This document shows positions 12,431-24,288 of a stretch of DNA of 64,000 bases, piece after piece. The notes below the pieces were generated by a model. That model had not been told where the DNA came from, searched no databases, and saw nothing but the letters and a program-made list of their open reading frames with translations. A program made the translations under genes and the position numbers. The DNA comes from Plantago major (Eukaryota; Streptophyta; Magnoliopsida; Lamiales; Plantaginaceae), in contig CM048840.1 in NCBI GenBank assembly GCA_026545765.1, positions 21,704,765 to 21,768,764 on the forward strand, in the 5' to 3' direction. Position 1 is the stretch's first letter; each line of letters begins with the position of its first letter.

Positions 12431-14461
12431 CTAAGGCCTGATATATTCTCTAGAGGCACCACATCCCATAATTGATGTAGGCAATCTTCCAACTCTTTCA
12501 ACCCCACTTTCAAGAACTACGCCCATACCCATATAGAAATGTGATTCTATATGGCAATGGAAAGCCCAAACACCCGGATTATCCGCCCGGAACCGCAATG
12601 CTGTCCATCCGAATGGATGTACGGCCACCGTGTTCTTCATAATTGGGTTCACCAAGTTGTACCTCTCTGGGTCACTAGACGCGTTAAACTTGCCCCTGCC
12701 ATACCCCACGACCCAAAAGTCGTGACCGTGTAGGTGCCATGGGTGTGTCTCGCTGTTGTTCGGGTTCATAGTGTTTGCGTTCTGCAAGATGATATCGACT
12801 GTTGTGTTGAACTTAAGTCGGTATGCCCCGTTGCTTGTCGTGGCATTCACGTTAGGGGCAATGCTGTTGATATCGTAGTTCTCAACATCGTAGTTATCTG
12901 GGGGTGGGGTTTGGTTGATCGCGTGTAACAAGTTGTGCTTGTATGCGATCAAGTAAGGCGTGTGGGGGAGGTTGAACGACACATTGTTTATTGACCATCG
13001 GACGTTTCCGTTGATCCGGTTTTGCGTGTTGAGCATGACGATGACCCGGTCGGACGTCTGGGGAGGAGGGTGGATGAACCCATGCTGTGCTTGTGTCGCT
13101 ACACTTTGGGCTATTCTAGGAACCACATCGTTCCAATGAGGTCCAACAGGAGGCGTCATTGGCGGATTTCTTCGAGGGTGGTTCGGGTAGTAATTGAAGA
13201 TGCCTAGGCCATTAGGTGTAGTGCTGTTACGGCTCACGACTTTCGTACTAAACCAGTAGTTCCTCGTCGGGTCTTGATCAGCTCTGATTAGAACAGAGTA
13301 GGTCTCACCGGAGTAAATGAACAAGTTCTGTACCACAAATGGCTCCACATAGTGACCATCAGCCTCAACTACAGTCATGTTGTGCCCTTCGATTTCGAAG
13401 CTCAAAGCCGATAGAGCTGTCATGCTTCCAATCCGAAGCCGATAGGTTTTGCCAGGTACAACTGTTAATGTATAAGGCGAGCATTCCGGATTTGTTGCAT
13501 TACATAGTCCAGCTGCAGGGCTTGGTGTACTGCAATTGAACCTTCCTCTGCCTTGGATCAAAAGCGACTGAAATAACACGAACAGCACCATCAGCGACTC
13601 GATTCGCACAATCGCACTAATGAAGTTAATGTCTAAAGATCGAATTTGTAAGTTACCTGTGGCTCTCCAACCCAAACAAAGGGAATAGAAGATAGGCCAG
13701 TAGCTTGTTCATATGTGCTCCTGTGATACCAGTCATTGAGGATGATACTCCTGTCATAATCGTATGCAAAAGGCTCTAATTCCCCTTCCGGAAGCAACAC
13801 TCGGATTGATCCGTATAGTCCAGCTTCTCTCTGCATACCGTAATGTGCGTGATACATGTATGTTCCAGGCTGCACAATAGATTCAAGACAGATTAAACTG
13901 GTGACTTTTAGTGTCTCAAAGGCACAGTAGATCTAATTATCTAAAGACTAAAGAGTAATCTTCTTTTACTTACCCTGTCAACAACAAATTTGTACACAAA
14001 AGTGTCACCGGGCAAAATCGGGCACTGTGTCACGCCTTCGGTTCCATCCATCCAGGGCGTTCCAATCTGCATAAATCGCCAACATAGTACGCAGTTTCTT
14101 AGCGAAAACATTGATTATACATCTAACTGATAAGTAGTTAACTGTCTCGTAGTCTAAGTAAATAAGGTACGTATATTGTATATACCTGTCTGATCCCATG
14201 CCAATGAATGGCAACATTTTCAGTCAACAACCCGTTTGTAAGCTCGACGACTATGGTATCGCCACGTGCAGCAATGATGGTGGGACCGGGTGTTCTTCCG
14301 TTGATAGTTATAGCCAGTTTCTGGTAACAATCCGGTGACTTGTACTCGTACCTGACTTCCCATCTGTAGTGTCTGATTCTTGCATCAACTAATGGAATGG
14401 TGAAACAGTAGACAAATGAAACACAGATGAGTATTAACAAGTTATGTGTAGTAAATCCCAT
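12431..14461 (-). CDS. L-ascorbate oxidase (multicopper oxidase)
   Basis: Secreted blue copper enzyme that oxidises ascorbate in the cell wall while reducing oxygen to water, setting apoplast redox state. Exons on the minus strand: 14461-14186, 14066-13974, 13869-13657, 13567-12431, all phase-0 GT-AG junctions; 572 aa, normal for the family. Residues 1 to about 28 form a signal peptide. All four copper-ligand blocks are present: HWHG at 86-89, HAH at 130-132, HPWHLHGH at 469-476, and [12 protein letters not shown] at 531-542 with the type-1 cysteine C532 and axial M542. N-glycosylation sequons are frequent (for example NCS, NAT, NMT). The exon layout and the [11 protein letters not shown] block fit ascorbate oxidase better than laccase or the SKU5 group. 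The protein looks intact. Confidence 0.95.
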
Positions 14462-14536
14462 GACTAACAGAGTCTTTAGCCTGGCTGGTAGTATTAATTT
14501 TGCAGAAGTATGTGTCTAAGCTTATGACATTGCCCT

Positions 14537-14544
14537 TTATATAA
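14537..14544 (-). promoter_or_regulatory. TATA box of the ascorbate oxidase gene
   Basis: TATATAAA on the minus strand, 76-83 bp before the start codon. This spacing fits a plant core promoter with a 5' UTR of about 50 bp. Confidence 0.55.
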
Positions 14545-14738
14545 TTGTATTTTGTGTTGTCTGGCTAAAGTCAATAAAGATCTTGGTCTCTTTACAATAA
14601 TACAGATTAATAGTATAGTACTAATACTCAGATAGCACATGGTCAACATTACACACTAGACCAGAATTTCTCAGTGGCTTCGCTGTGACTGTGTCAAGTA
14701 CGTAAAATAGTTGAAACTGGAAAAAGAGTTGAGATTAA

Positions 14739-15737
14739 GGGGCTAATTTTTTATTTTATTTTATTTTATTTTTTTTGTACATTACAATGAGGTAGTGCCA
14801 TTTTGGGTATATTAAAACGGCTATGATCAATTTTGGTACATTACAATAACACCAAAGATGATGTGGCAACCGGAGAAGTAATTTTGACCATTTTGACCGG
14901 CATTTTTGAATTAGAAGGGACACGTGTCGCCCTCACATTAATTCTGACTAATGTTTTTTGAAAAAAATAAAAAAATATTTTCAAAAAATCAGAAAAATAT
15001 ATTTTAAAAAATTAAAAAACAGAAAATCTTATAAATATTAAAAAAGAAATTAAATAAAATTAAAAAATATGTGTGAGACATTTAAAGGAATCCAAAGGGA
15101 GGAAAAAACAGGAGGAAGGTGAATTTATAATAGTGTTCTTCCCCAATTAAGATAAACCCTAGAATTTCTCCTACGCAATTAAGAACAAATTCGAGATTCC
15201 CTAACATAATTGATACAAATTTCATCAATGGAGGATTCTTCTTCATATCCGCGAAGTGAAATACATGTCGAATTTGTGTTTAATTGGGTTGGGGAAATTC
15301 TAGGGTTTTTCTCAATTGGGGAAGAGCACTATTATAAATCCACCTAAATTCTCTTTTTTTTTCCTTCCCGTTGGATTCTTTTTACTGTTTAAACAATTTT
15401 TTTAATTTTAATTTTTTTAATTTCATTTTTAATATTTATAAGATTTTCTGACTTTTTAAAAATTTTAATATATTTTTCTGATATTTTAAAAATATATTTA
15501 AAAAAAATAGCCAAAATTAATGTGAGGGCGACGCGTGTCCCTTCTAATTCAAAAACGCCGGTCAAAATTGTCAAAATTACTTCTCTGGTTGCCACGTCAT
15601 CTTTGATGACGGAAAATTGAACAGAGGACCCAAATTGTACGAAATGTTGTTGTAATGTACCCAAATTGGTCATAACCGTTCTAGTGTACTCAAAATAGCA
15701 CTGTCACATTGTAATGTAAAAAAAAAAAAATTACCCC
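14739..15737. mobile_element. 1-kb foldback element with very long inverted repeats
   Basis: Ends GGGGCTAATTTTTT and the complement of GGGGTAATTTTTTT. Each arm is roughly 450 bp and runs inward through matching blocks: ACATTACAAT, a GTGGCAACC block, TTGACCGGC, GAATTAGAAGGGACACG, GTCGCCCTCACATTAATT, CTTCCCCAATT and CTAGAATTTC. The loop is only about 70-90 bp near 15200-15280. It has no clear 9-bp TSD, so Mutator-like foldback is only a guess. No coding sequence. Confidence 0.7.
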
Positions 15738-16890
15738 GAGCAACTTGTATACATGTCACCGCTATATTTCAATTTAGTTGTGGAAAATATAGGCTGGATT
15801 GACAAGTATTCCAACTTGTTTACTGAAAGGCTACATTACGATTTAAAATTTTAAAATTTTCAGTTGATACTTGAAATAAATGATTAAATTGCAGGATCAA
15901 TTTACAACTTCTTAAAGTTTTAGAGTTATAATTTTAAACTGTTGGGGTCGTTTTGTACTATGGTGTCATGCACCACATAGGCACATATTAATTATCCAGT
16001 TTCAAGTTTTTAATATTTGTGTAGATTGAATAATTTTGGGATAATATTTGTTCAAGAAAACAACCATGAATTTACAAATTACAAATAAGTCTTTGTTATC
16101 TTCGTCTAACAGAACTTGAGTGGTTTGAACTGAACTGAATTATTTATAGTATAAAATCAATTAAGTAAATTTGGATTAAATTGATCTGAATTGAATTGAA
16201 ATTAATAAATTTTTAGATTAAGAAAACATAGTCTAATGTTATTAATTTAATGAAATTAATACGCTGTTTAACAATATACTTTTCTGAATATTATTGGTCA
16301 ACACTTCTATTTTCTCAATGCTATCCAGATTGATTTAATTCTACTTTTCTTAAGTCAAGTACTACTACCAGGACAAAGTCAAAGGTCCACTCTGTCATAA
16401 ATAGTCCACTGTACAATCGAAAATGAATAAAAATTGTTAAAATTGTCTACTCTATTTTTCTAATACAAATCATATCTCGGATAGACCAAGTCAACATCAC
16501 AAAATAATATACATACAAAATATATTTAACTTCTAACATCGTGTGTATATTATGTAAGAAAACGTAAGATGTAACACGATAGTATAACATGTATAGAGCT
16601 GTAATACTTCCAGCAAAAGCAATTCCAGCTTAGGATCAACAGCAGGAACCTCAGCAGCTTCCAATTGTTGCTACTCTGCTTCAGCTTCCGATCTTCGAAT
16701 CTCTTCAAGTTCCTCGGAGTAATATCCTCCTCGATTTGATCCGGTTTGACTTGTTGTTCCTCAACCTCGGTATCCACAAAGATTAATTCTACCAAGAACG
16801 CTATGATGTTTTTCAAACTATTTAGTGAGTATTCAATGTCAAAAATGAATTGATTGAGAATTATGAAGACTACTTAGTCTATATATATAT
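15738..16890. other. AT-rich intergenic stretch
   Basis: No gene that I can support. A minus-strand open frame near 16550-16816 has a charged then hydrophobic peptide but no ATG and no recognised domain. It is noted under rejected items. Confidence 0.45.
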
Positions 16891-16899
16891 AATGTTTAG

Positions 16900-18225
16900 A
16901 TTCACGTTGGACATGAATCCTAGCCCAAACAAAACTCAAAGTTTTGTCTCATAAGGAAACTGAAATAACATGACTTGATCCTATCAATTCCAGCCTGTCA
17001 AAAATCGGTCAAGACACAAAAGAATCCATAACACTCTTGTCTAGCCTAGTTGGTCATGTTGTCTAGTTATGAACCGGAGGTCCTGTGTTTGATTCTTACA
17101 AGGCCAACCCATTTATTTCATTTTTTTTTTTTTGTAATCTTTAGAACTTCAATTCCAATTGGCCCAAAACATTATATTATTAAATCTAATTAATAATTAT
17201 CATAATAAATTATTACTAATCTATACATAATTTATCATAATACTCATCGGTAGAACAATCACCATAAAGTGTGACCCATAGGGCCTTATATATTAAGCAC
17301 TAATCAAATCAAGGTCTTAGTGAAATTCCTAGACAATTTACCAGACATTATTAATATACAAGGAGCGTTTGAAAGGATATACAAACCACCTGTAATGTAG
17401 GGTTCGTGATGATACGGTCCTTTCATTCGCGAATACTCGAATAAGTCTAGAACTTGATATTGTGTCTGTTCCAATAACTTATTCATTTATCTCTCATTCT
17501 TATTAGTTGATCTATGATCATATTCAAACACTATTTTGAATACATCCTTTTGCATTGGCCAATGACTAACGATCACACTAATTTATGAGAACTAAAGTAT
17601 TAATTCTCTCTAAATGTATTATGAGGATTGAATCATATCTTAGCTCAACTACTACTCCCATGTGCTTCGTGATGTGCCCAACACATGCCGTGTCTACCCC
17701 TATCTAGGAGTGCAAGCATTGGTTATGGTCAAAGCACAACACTCCGCACATGTAATAAGTATTGACCTCAAGTCAAAGGACTACTTCATCACCCTACACA
17801 CCGATACTCCCATAGACACATACATAGAATCTATCAAATGGTTTCTCGGTTGGGTATACCAACACTCTCTAAAGTGTCCATGTGTCCATCATGAATAACC
17901 AAGTTATTCGTAGTCGTGAGAACTACTACATTCTCGAAGAATATGATACATACCACATGCCAATCTCAGTATGCATCATTGATATCCCATATCTCAATGA
18001 TCATCGATTGGGGCGATTTTAGGACTTATGCTTAGTCACTCAAGTTCTCACATGCTTAGTGATAACATAAAATCCATGGGAACATCTTATAGAATAATTC
18101 AAACAACCAGATAATTAATTCAATAAATGCAATGCCAAACAAATATCATATGTCTCGTATAATAAAATAAACTGAATGTGATCAAGTACATATTAATCCT
18201 AATAATGGTTGTCTCTAGGACATAC
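16900..18225 (-). mobile_element. LTR-like sequence of a Copia-type retrotransposon
   Basis: Read on the minus strand, the sequence opens near 18225 with TGTATGTCCTAGAGACAACC. That resembles the start of a widespread Copia LTR type (TGTATGTCCTAGAGGCAAT). About 1.3 kb of non-coding sequence follows. I found no gag-pol, primer site or second LTR, so this may be a solo or truncated LTR. The lower border near 16900 is approximate. Confidence 0.4.
17037..17136 (+). mobile_element. tRNA-derived SINE remnant
   Basis: A Pol III box A-like TAGCCTAGTTGG is followed about 40 bp later by a box B-like GTTTGATTCTT, a short body, and a run of 12 or more T. Several plant SINE families end in poly-T. It sits inside the LTR-like sequence. 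It is degenerate and does not fold as a working tRNA. Confidence 0.4.
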
Positions 18226-18292
18226 ATACTTTCATATTAAACATGCATTATACTTACATTATATGCATTTGTATGTATTTATTAACGTGTGA

Positions 18293-19004
18293 TTAGAGCT
18301 CTTACGCGAGTCGAGCCTTAACTAGGGGTGGCTAAGGCCATGTGCGGGGAGCCGGCCCGCACAGGACCCCGAAAATTTGGGGGCCCCAAAATTTATAGTA
18401 GTGTTATTATATGTTATCTTTTATGTATAAAAAAGGTAACGAAGCTATAAATGGCCTGGTGGTAGATGCTTTGATGGAGAATTCATGTCTCAAATTCGTG
18501 TCTACTCTGCATTACCTTACTCTTTTACTCTTCTTATCATGTTATTATTCAGACTATAATCTTTTTAGTTTGTACTTTTTGAACTTCTTAATTTTCTTAA
18601 CAATAAGATTTACTTCATCTTACTCCTTGTGGAGCCAATTTTAGTATGTCGTACCTTTTTGTGTTGTTTATTTATTTTAGATTATTTTTTCCGGGGCCCA
18701 GTTTTATAAGTTCGCACATGGCCCTGAGATATTTGAGACACCCCTGCGGCCTTAACGAGGGCTCGGCTCACTCGATAAGGTAAACGAGATGAGCTCGAGC
18801 CTCATTTTATGCTCGTTATTCAACGAGCCGAAAGCTCGGCTCGATAAAGCTCGGTATGTCACATTATTTAAATAAATTTATAGTATTTTTTATACTTATT
18901 TTCGATACTTTCAATATATAAGGCTCATTATTTTTCAAATTCGAGTCGAGCTCGAGCCCATTTTTTACTCGTTTTTGTAACCTCGGCTCGTTTAACAACT
19001 ATAT
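18293..19004. mobile_element. non-autonomous hAT, CGAGCTCG-rich ends
   Basis: The ends are TTAGAGCTCTTACGCGAGTC and the complement of ATATAGTTGTTAAACGAGCC, followed inward by many CGAG/CTCG motifs. Candidate TSD: ACGTGTGA (18285-18292) and ACATGTAA (19005-19012), 6 of 8 matching. Another fragment of the same family is visible near 51610-51780. Confidence 0.5.
18323..18748. mobile_element. short non-autonomous hAT nested in another hAT
   Basis: Flanked by the exact 8-bp duplication GCCTTAAC (18315-18322 and 18749-18756). The left end is TAGGGGTGGCTAAGG; the right end is CACCCCTG plus two extra bases. Subterminal GGGCC-rich inverted sequence is present. Eight-base TSD and TAGGGGTG end are hAT features. 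No coding capacity. Confidence 0.75.
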
Positions 19005-20089
19005 ACATGTAATGTTCATAGTTAAACATGTAATATTTGTGATAAAATATGTGATGTTTAATTTTGTCTCTTCGAGATACGCCCTCCCTCAGAAGTTATT
19101 CTTTTCTAAATATATATTAGTACATTCGTTACATTAATTCTCATTAAGTGTCTACTCATCATCATTGGGCCATTGCATTTCTTTTTGCAGGTCATATGCG
19201 AATGATATGATATGATTTTCCTTTATATTAGATAATCACGATTTTTACTAGAATTATATCTTAAAATTTAAAAATTAGGAGATAATGCATCATATCATAT
19301 ACCACCAAATGCAAATAGTAGAGTGGAAAGTTATTTTGTTCAATTCTAGGGGAATACAATATGTAGATTTAGCGCAAGATATAATAGTTTGATGCGCTAA
19401 TAATGCGCATAAGTAGCGTGAGGGAGAAAAGAAGCCGATGCACTATAGAAACATGACTAAATTAAAAAGTATAGTAAAATTTGTCATGTTTGAACGAAAT
19501 CAAGAGCAAGAGTCTTCAGTTGTACGGTGCTGTTAGCATGAAGAAGAGAGGGTATTATGATAGACCACTCCCTACATAAAGACTAAAAAGACCTATTTTC
19601 AGTAATTATATAAAAACCCTCAAATAAAAAGCTAACTACAAAACAACTCCAATTCAACCAAGGGCAAGAAACTGGGTCATCCTAAATGGATCAAACCGGA
19701 TCAGTATTTATACTCAAATCCAAACCCACATTCCCCATAACCTCACAAAACCCTAAAAAACAAAGAAACAAAAATCATCTCTCTAGAAAACAGCCTGGAA
19801 TCGTCTAAAATCTACGGAAGAAGCCAGAAATCGCCGGAAAACAGCTCGAAATCGTAGGAAACAACATCACAAAAGGTAAATAACATCTATCTCGACGTCA
19901 TTAAGGTAAGAAAAGCTAGATCTCGGTCTAGTTTCTTCAAAATCGATGTTTATTTTGATGATATTCATCCCTCAATCTCGATTTCTAGCTCAAAATCGAT
20001 TTAGTTGTATAAATCAAACTCGAGATCTCATTTTCTAGCTTGATATCGAATCAGATCTGAAAAATTGCGTAATTTTTTTTTCAAATGTT

Positions 20090-21700
20090 CCAGCTAATAT
20101 GTGTGATGTTTTAGCTTTTTTCTGTAATGTTCTTGCTTATACGCAGGATGTTCAACTAAAGAGTGTACACTGAAATATACTCGAAAATTGGTATTTCTAC
20201 TACGATTTGTTTGTTTATCAACCGATCTACTCAAAATATCCTCGTATGTAAGTTTCAACAATGTTTTGATTGAAATTTTAATTGATGAATGATTTTTTTT
20301 TTTTTACAATAGAATTGAAATTTGAAAACAGATCTGAAAAACCGCGTAGAGAACTGTTCATATGTTCTAGCTAATTTGAATAATGTTGTGGCTTATTTAT
20401 GTAATAATGTTATCAATGATATGGAGGATGTACAACAAACAGAGTATTTGTGTAAATAATACGTGTAATGTTGTTAATAATATGTTTAATGTTTCAAGTG
20501 ATGCATGTAATGTTTCTGAAAATGTAATCATGCTTAATGTCCTAGCACTAATGTTCTCAGTCATGCCTCCAATGTTTTTGAAAATGTTTGTAATGTTTAT
20601 AGAAGTACATATAAATTAAAACTCTATGTTCAGAATTATTATTGTCTTAGGTTATGTATGTAATGTTCTCAGTCATTCGTCCAATATTTTCGGGTATGTT
20701 TGTAATGTTTATAGAAGTACATGAAATTCTATAACAGTTATGTTCAAAATCATACAATTACTGTCCTATAATATATGCATGTAAGTTCAGAGTCATTCCT
20801 TCAATGTTTCTGAAAATGTATGTAATGTATTGCAAAGGTTATTTGAGTAATGATAATTGTTATCTTTGTTATGTTTCTGTAATGTTTCTTTTTATTTTAG
20901 TAATGTTCTTTGTTATCTTTTTCCAGGTTTTGTGTTTTGATACAGATGTTGCTATGTTTTTTGTGTTGAAGAGCGCGTGTTTTTCATGCTGAAATTATTG
21001 CTCATTATGCCCCAGTGATATTAATAGTTTGAGGGATGAACTGATTGTAGGGATTATTTCATTTCAATGATGATATGCTTGGACTGTCAAAGAAGAAGAA
21101 TGACATTGTACACAAAAGACCAACATAAAATGATGGAGATAACAATGCAACCAACGACATAGTTGACGGGGCATATGAAGAACCTAAGGATACTCTAAAT
21201 GTGATAAAAGAAAAGTCCATATATTAGCTCATGTTGTCTATTTTATATCCAAGCAATGTACTTACATATTTATATGTGTGACACTCCATATATTACGATT
21301 TGAGAAAGGTTTCACTATTTTTGTAATGTTCCTAACTATTTGAGTAATGTTCTTATTTATATGAGTGATGTTATTATAGAGTATAATGTTCTCAACTATT
21401 TGGGTAATGTTAATGTTCTTAGGTATTTATAAAATGTTCTTTATTCTCACCTATTTGAGTAATGTCATCGCCTATTTGAGTAATGCTCTCGCTTATTTGA
21501 GAATGACGGTTCATTTCTGATTTTGTCTGAAATGGATCTGTTCAATAACCCGCGAAATTATATAACCCGACCCAGCAACCCGCGAAATTGATTGGAAGTG
21601 TGGTAAATTCTCCTATTTGGATAATGTTCTTGCCTATTTTAGTAATGTTCTTATCTATTTGAGTAATGTTCTCGCCTATTTGAGAATGACGGTTCACTTC
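20090..21700. repeat. degenerate TAATGTT-rich minisatellite
   Basis: Two zones (about 20090-20930 and 21310-21690) with dozens of TAATGTT or AATGTTCT copies spaced roughly 15-30 bp apart. In the second zone the unit is close to TATTTGAGTAATGTTCTCGCC. A larger duplicated block with GAATGACGGTTCA and GTCTGAAATGGAT appears at about 21500-21606 and again from 21689. Frames open across it are by-products of the repeat. Confidence 0.65.
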
Positions 21701-22545
21701 TGATTTTGTCTGAAATGGATATGTTCAACGACCCGCGAAATCATATCACTACAAGAATGCCCCTGTTTAGCCACGCCAAGCTAGCGACGGATTTTATCTG
21801 TCGCTAGCTAGCGACTAATCGCTAGCTCTAGCGACGGATAAAATCCGTCGCTAACTCTAGCGACAAATAGATACATCCGTCACTAGATTAGTTGACCAAA
21901 ATTTAAGGAAAATGAAAAAGAAATTAAAATTAAAAAAATGGAAAATGAAAATCTAGCAACGGATTAGCCTGTCCGTCGCTAGATTTTCAGGAAAAAACGG
22001 GCAGAAGCTTTCCTCTCCCCCATTTCTTCTTCTTCCTCCATTCTTCTTCCTTTCTTCCTCCATTTCGGCCAAATCAAATCCCGTCCAAATCTCAACCATT
22101 TCGGCCATTCTAGGTGTCTATTCGAAGCTCGTGAGAGAAGGAGGTCAATTCTACCATCAATCTCAAATTTCATCTGCTATTTTCTCCGGATTCGAAGGTA
22201 AACCCTTACTTGTTAAAATTTGAAGATTTTGTTACTTTGGACTAATTTGAGCAATTGCATGTAAATGGAGAGTATGTAGTACTTAGTTTAGTTTATATTA
22301 GGTATTGTTTTACCTTTGAGATGTACAATTAATATATTGATTGTGAATTTGGATTTTTAGTAGCTAGTTAATTAACTTTGAGATGTGCAATTGTTTGAAT
22401 TGTTAATTAGTATAATGTTAAGTATGTAGTAGTTTTGATTTAAGTATGTTGAGTATGTAGTAGTTTTGATTTAAGTATGTTAAGTATGTAGTATGTTAAG
22501 TATGCTTTTTGCAATTTGTTTGTGTTTGTCATATGCTTTTTGCAG

Positions 22546-24288
22546 ATGCCGCGCCAAAGAAAGTGCAGTTACGAGATACTGCATCGAGTAGCCCTGGTGG
22601 ATCGAGCAGCTACTCTCATGTTAGACTGCCAGCGGCTCGAGCATTGGGACGTCTGGTGGTGGTTATGGACCAGGACAGTACCCGCCTGACGGGTGTCCTT
22701 ATTCCGAGATCGTCGATGGTGCTACGTGGGAAGGGAAGTTGGTGTTGCTCCCCAATGGCAGGAGGAAGTAAGTATATATATACATTTGTAGAACATAACT
22801 TAAGATAAGTGTTTATATATATGTCACATGAATTGTCTAATAAATATATGTACTCTTCTATGTCTCATTGATAACTGCAGGTTGTGGCCTCAGCAATCTT
22901 CAGAGATTTTCAAGCTTAGGAGGGAGTTGCCGGGCCAGGGAGGCGAACAGTGGAGCAAACTCAAGGCTGAAACGAAGCACTTCTACTTTGATGCGCTTCA
23001 GGTAAGCTTAAATGTTACAATTTGTTGTGGTAAATGTTACAATGCTTTATTTGTTGTTCTATCGAATAATGAACTAGTTTACTAATTTGTGTGGTATGTT
23101 AGCCACTTACTTGGGTGATATGTTGGTCACCATTGTGTTAGTAAATTCTAGGACAATTTGTGTGGTATGTTAGCCACTTACTTGGGTGATATGTTAGTCA
23201 CCATTGTGTTAGTAAATTCTAGGACAATTTGTGTGGTATGTTAGCCACTTGCTTGGGTGATATGCACCATTGTTTATCTTGAAATTGTAACCTTGGGGCA
23301 TTAATTTTTACTTTGAATGGAATTGGAATGTAGAAAAAAATACTACATTCCGACTGGCCTTATTCCCAAGATGTGGTTTGTTTTCGAGAGTTTGGGCTCT
23401 GATCTGTATAGGCATATGGTGGCTGACATGAAAAAATACCGAGAAAAAAGAAAGCCGCCACAGTATAGGCATATTGGGGACGAAGAGTGGGCTATGTGGC
23501 TAGAATATTGGAGACTTACAACCGTCGAGGATCAGTCCTTCAAGAACAGTGAGCCGTGAGAGCCAGCGAGATGGTAAGGCTCACCCGAGCATCACTACGG
23601 GTCACGAGCTGTTGTCACTGATCGCCAGATGTCGGTAAGTATATATATGTGTTTTCTGATTACAACATGATTTGTAAACATGTGTATTGCTTTAATTTAT
23701 ACCAATTTACTACTTGTTTGTATTCCTACCAACTTACTAAACTACTTGTTGCACTATATAATGTTCTTTAGCTGAACCAGAACAAACCCAAGACTTGCCT
23801 AGAGGAAATGAAGAGGGGGAAGCTGAAGAACGGCATTTGGGTGGACGAGAAGTCCGAGCTTATTGCGGTATGTGTATTTGCTAAGTGTCACAGTTGTATA
23901 TGCATGTGTATTATAAATTAAATATGAAATTGTAGCTCATTTCGTAAACACTTAACTATTATAGAGTGAGGTGGAGCGGATCATTGCGGAGAGGCTGCTC
24001 GAGGGTGAGGAGTTGTCCGTGGAAGAACAAGACCGGATCTTTCTACAGGTCAACCCACCCGATAACAAGGGTCGGGTTTATGGTCTTGGTAGTTTGGGCG
24101 AGACACTGGCGGAGAAGAGCTTCTTCGTGTCCCAGCAATCTCAGGGACATGGTGATGTTTACACACAGGTGCAGGTCGAGCAGATGGTGAATGAAGCAGT
24201 GACTCCTCTCCAGAATGAGATTGAAACTCTCAGGGATGAGCAGCCTCGTATGAATCAGAGGGTCGAAGAGCTCTGCCGCTTGTATTGA
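22546..24288 (+). pseudogene. plant En/Spm transposase-associated gene (PF03004-like)
   Basis: Internal gene of the CACTA element. Likely exons lie near 22546-22768, 22882-23001, 23332-23636, 23772-23868 and 23966-24288. Recognisable pieces are GATWEGKLVLLPNGRR, LYRHMVADMKKYREKRKPP, the Trp-rich DEEWAMWLEYW hallmark, a KTCLEEMKRGKLKNG block, and a C-terminal coiled-coil-like tail ending LRDEQPRMNQRVEELCRLY. In the first exon the frame from the ATG stops before the GATWEGK frame, so at least one frameshift seems present; exact exon borders are uncertain. Proteins of this type bind element ends (TNPA-like) rather than cut DNA. Confidence 0.6.
23086..23273. repeat. 71-bp tandem repeat inside a CACTA intron
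   Basis: About 2.6 copies, with TTTGTGTGGTATGTTAGCC starting at 23086, 23157 and 23228. The first two are nearly identical. The third is cut short after GGGTGATATG. It lies between two coding blocks of the transposon gene. Confidence 0.8.

Larger units (their letters stand above)
18226..19100. repeat. MITE-like repeat split by nested hAT insertions
   Basis: The outer sequence (18226-18292 and 19005-19100) matches parts of the MITE at 52238-52465: AAACATGCATTATA, then ATAGTTAAACATG, TGATGTTTAATTT, and a terminal GTCTCTTCGAGA block. About 710 bp of unrelated GC-rich hAT-like sequence lies between the two parts. Confidence 0.5.

Noticed and set aside
12551..13539. Several plus-strand frames across the ascorbate oxidase gene
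   Set aside because: They are antisense shadows of a well-supported coding exon with relatively high GC.
16550..16816. Minus-strand frame with charged then hydrophobic peptide and an upstream TATA-rich stretch
   Set aside because: No ATG at the start, no recognised domain and no splice partner; likely chance within AT-rich sequence.
17037..17095. tRNA gene
   Set aside because: Box A and B-like motifs are present, but stems do not pair and box B is degenerate; SINE remnant is more likely.
17662..17898. 78-codon plus-strand frame
   Set aside because: It lies antisense in LTR-like non-coding sequence and has no recognised domain.
20090..21700. TAATGTT array considered as telomere-like or satellite DNA
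   Set aside because: The motif is not the plant telomere unit TTTAGGG and the copies are too irregular; it lies inside a transposon.
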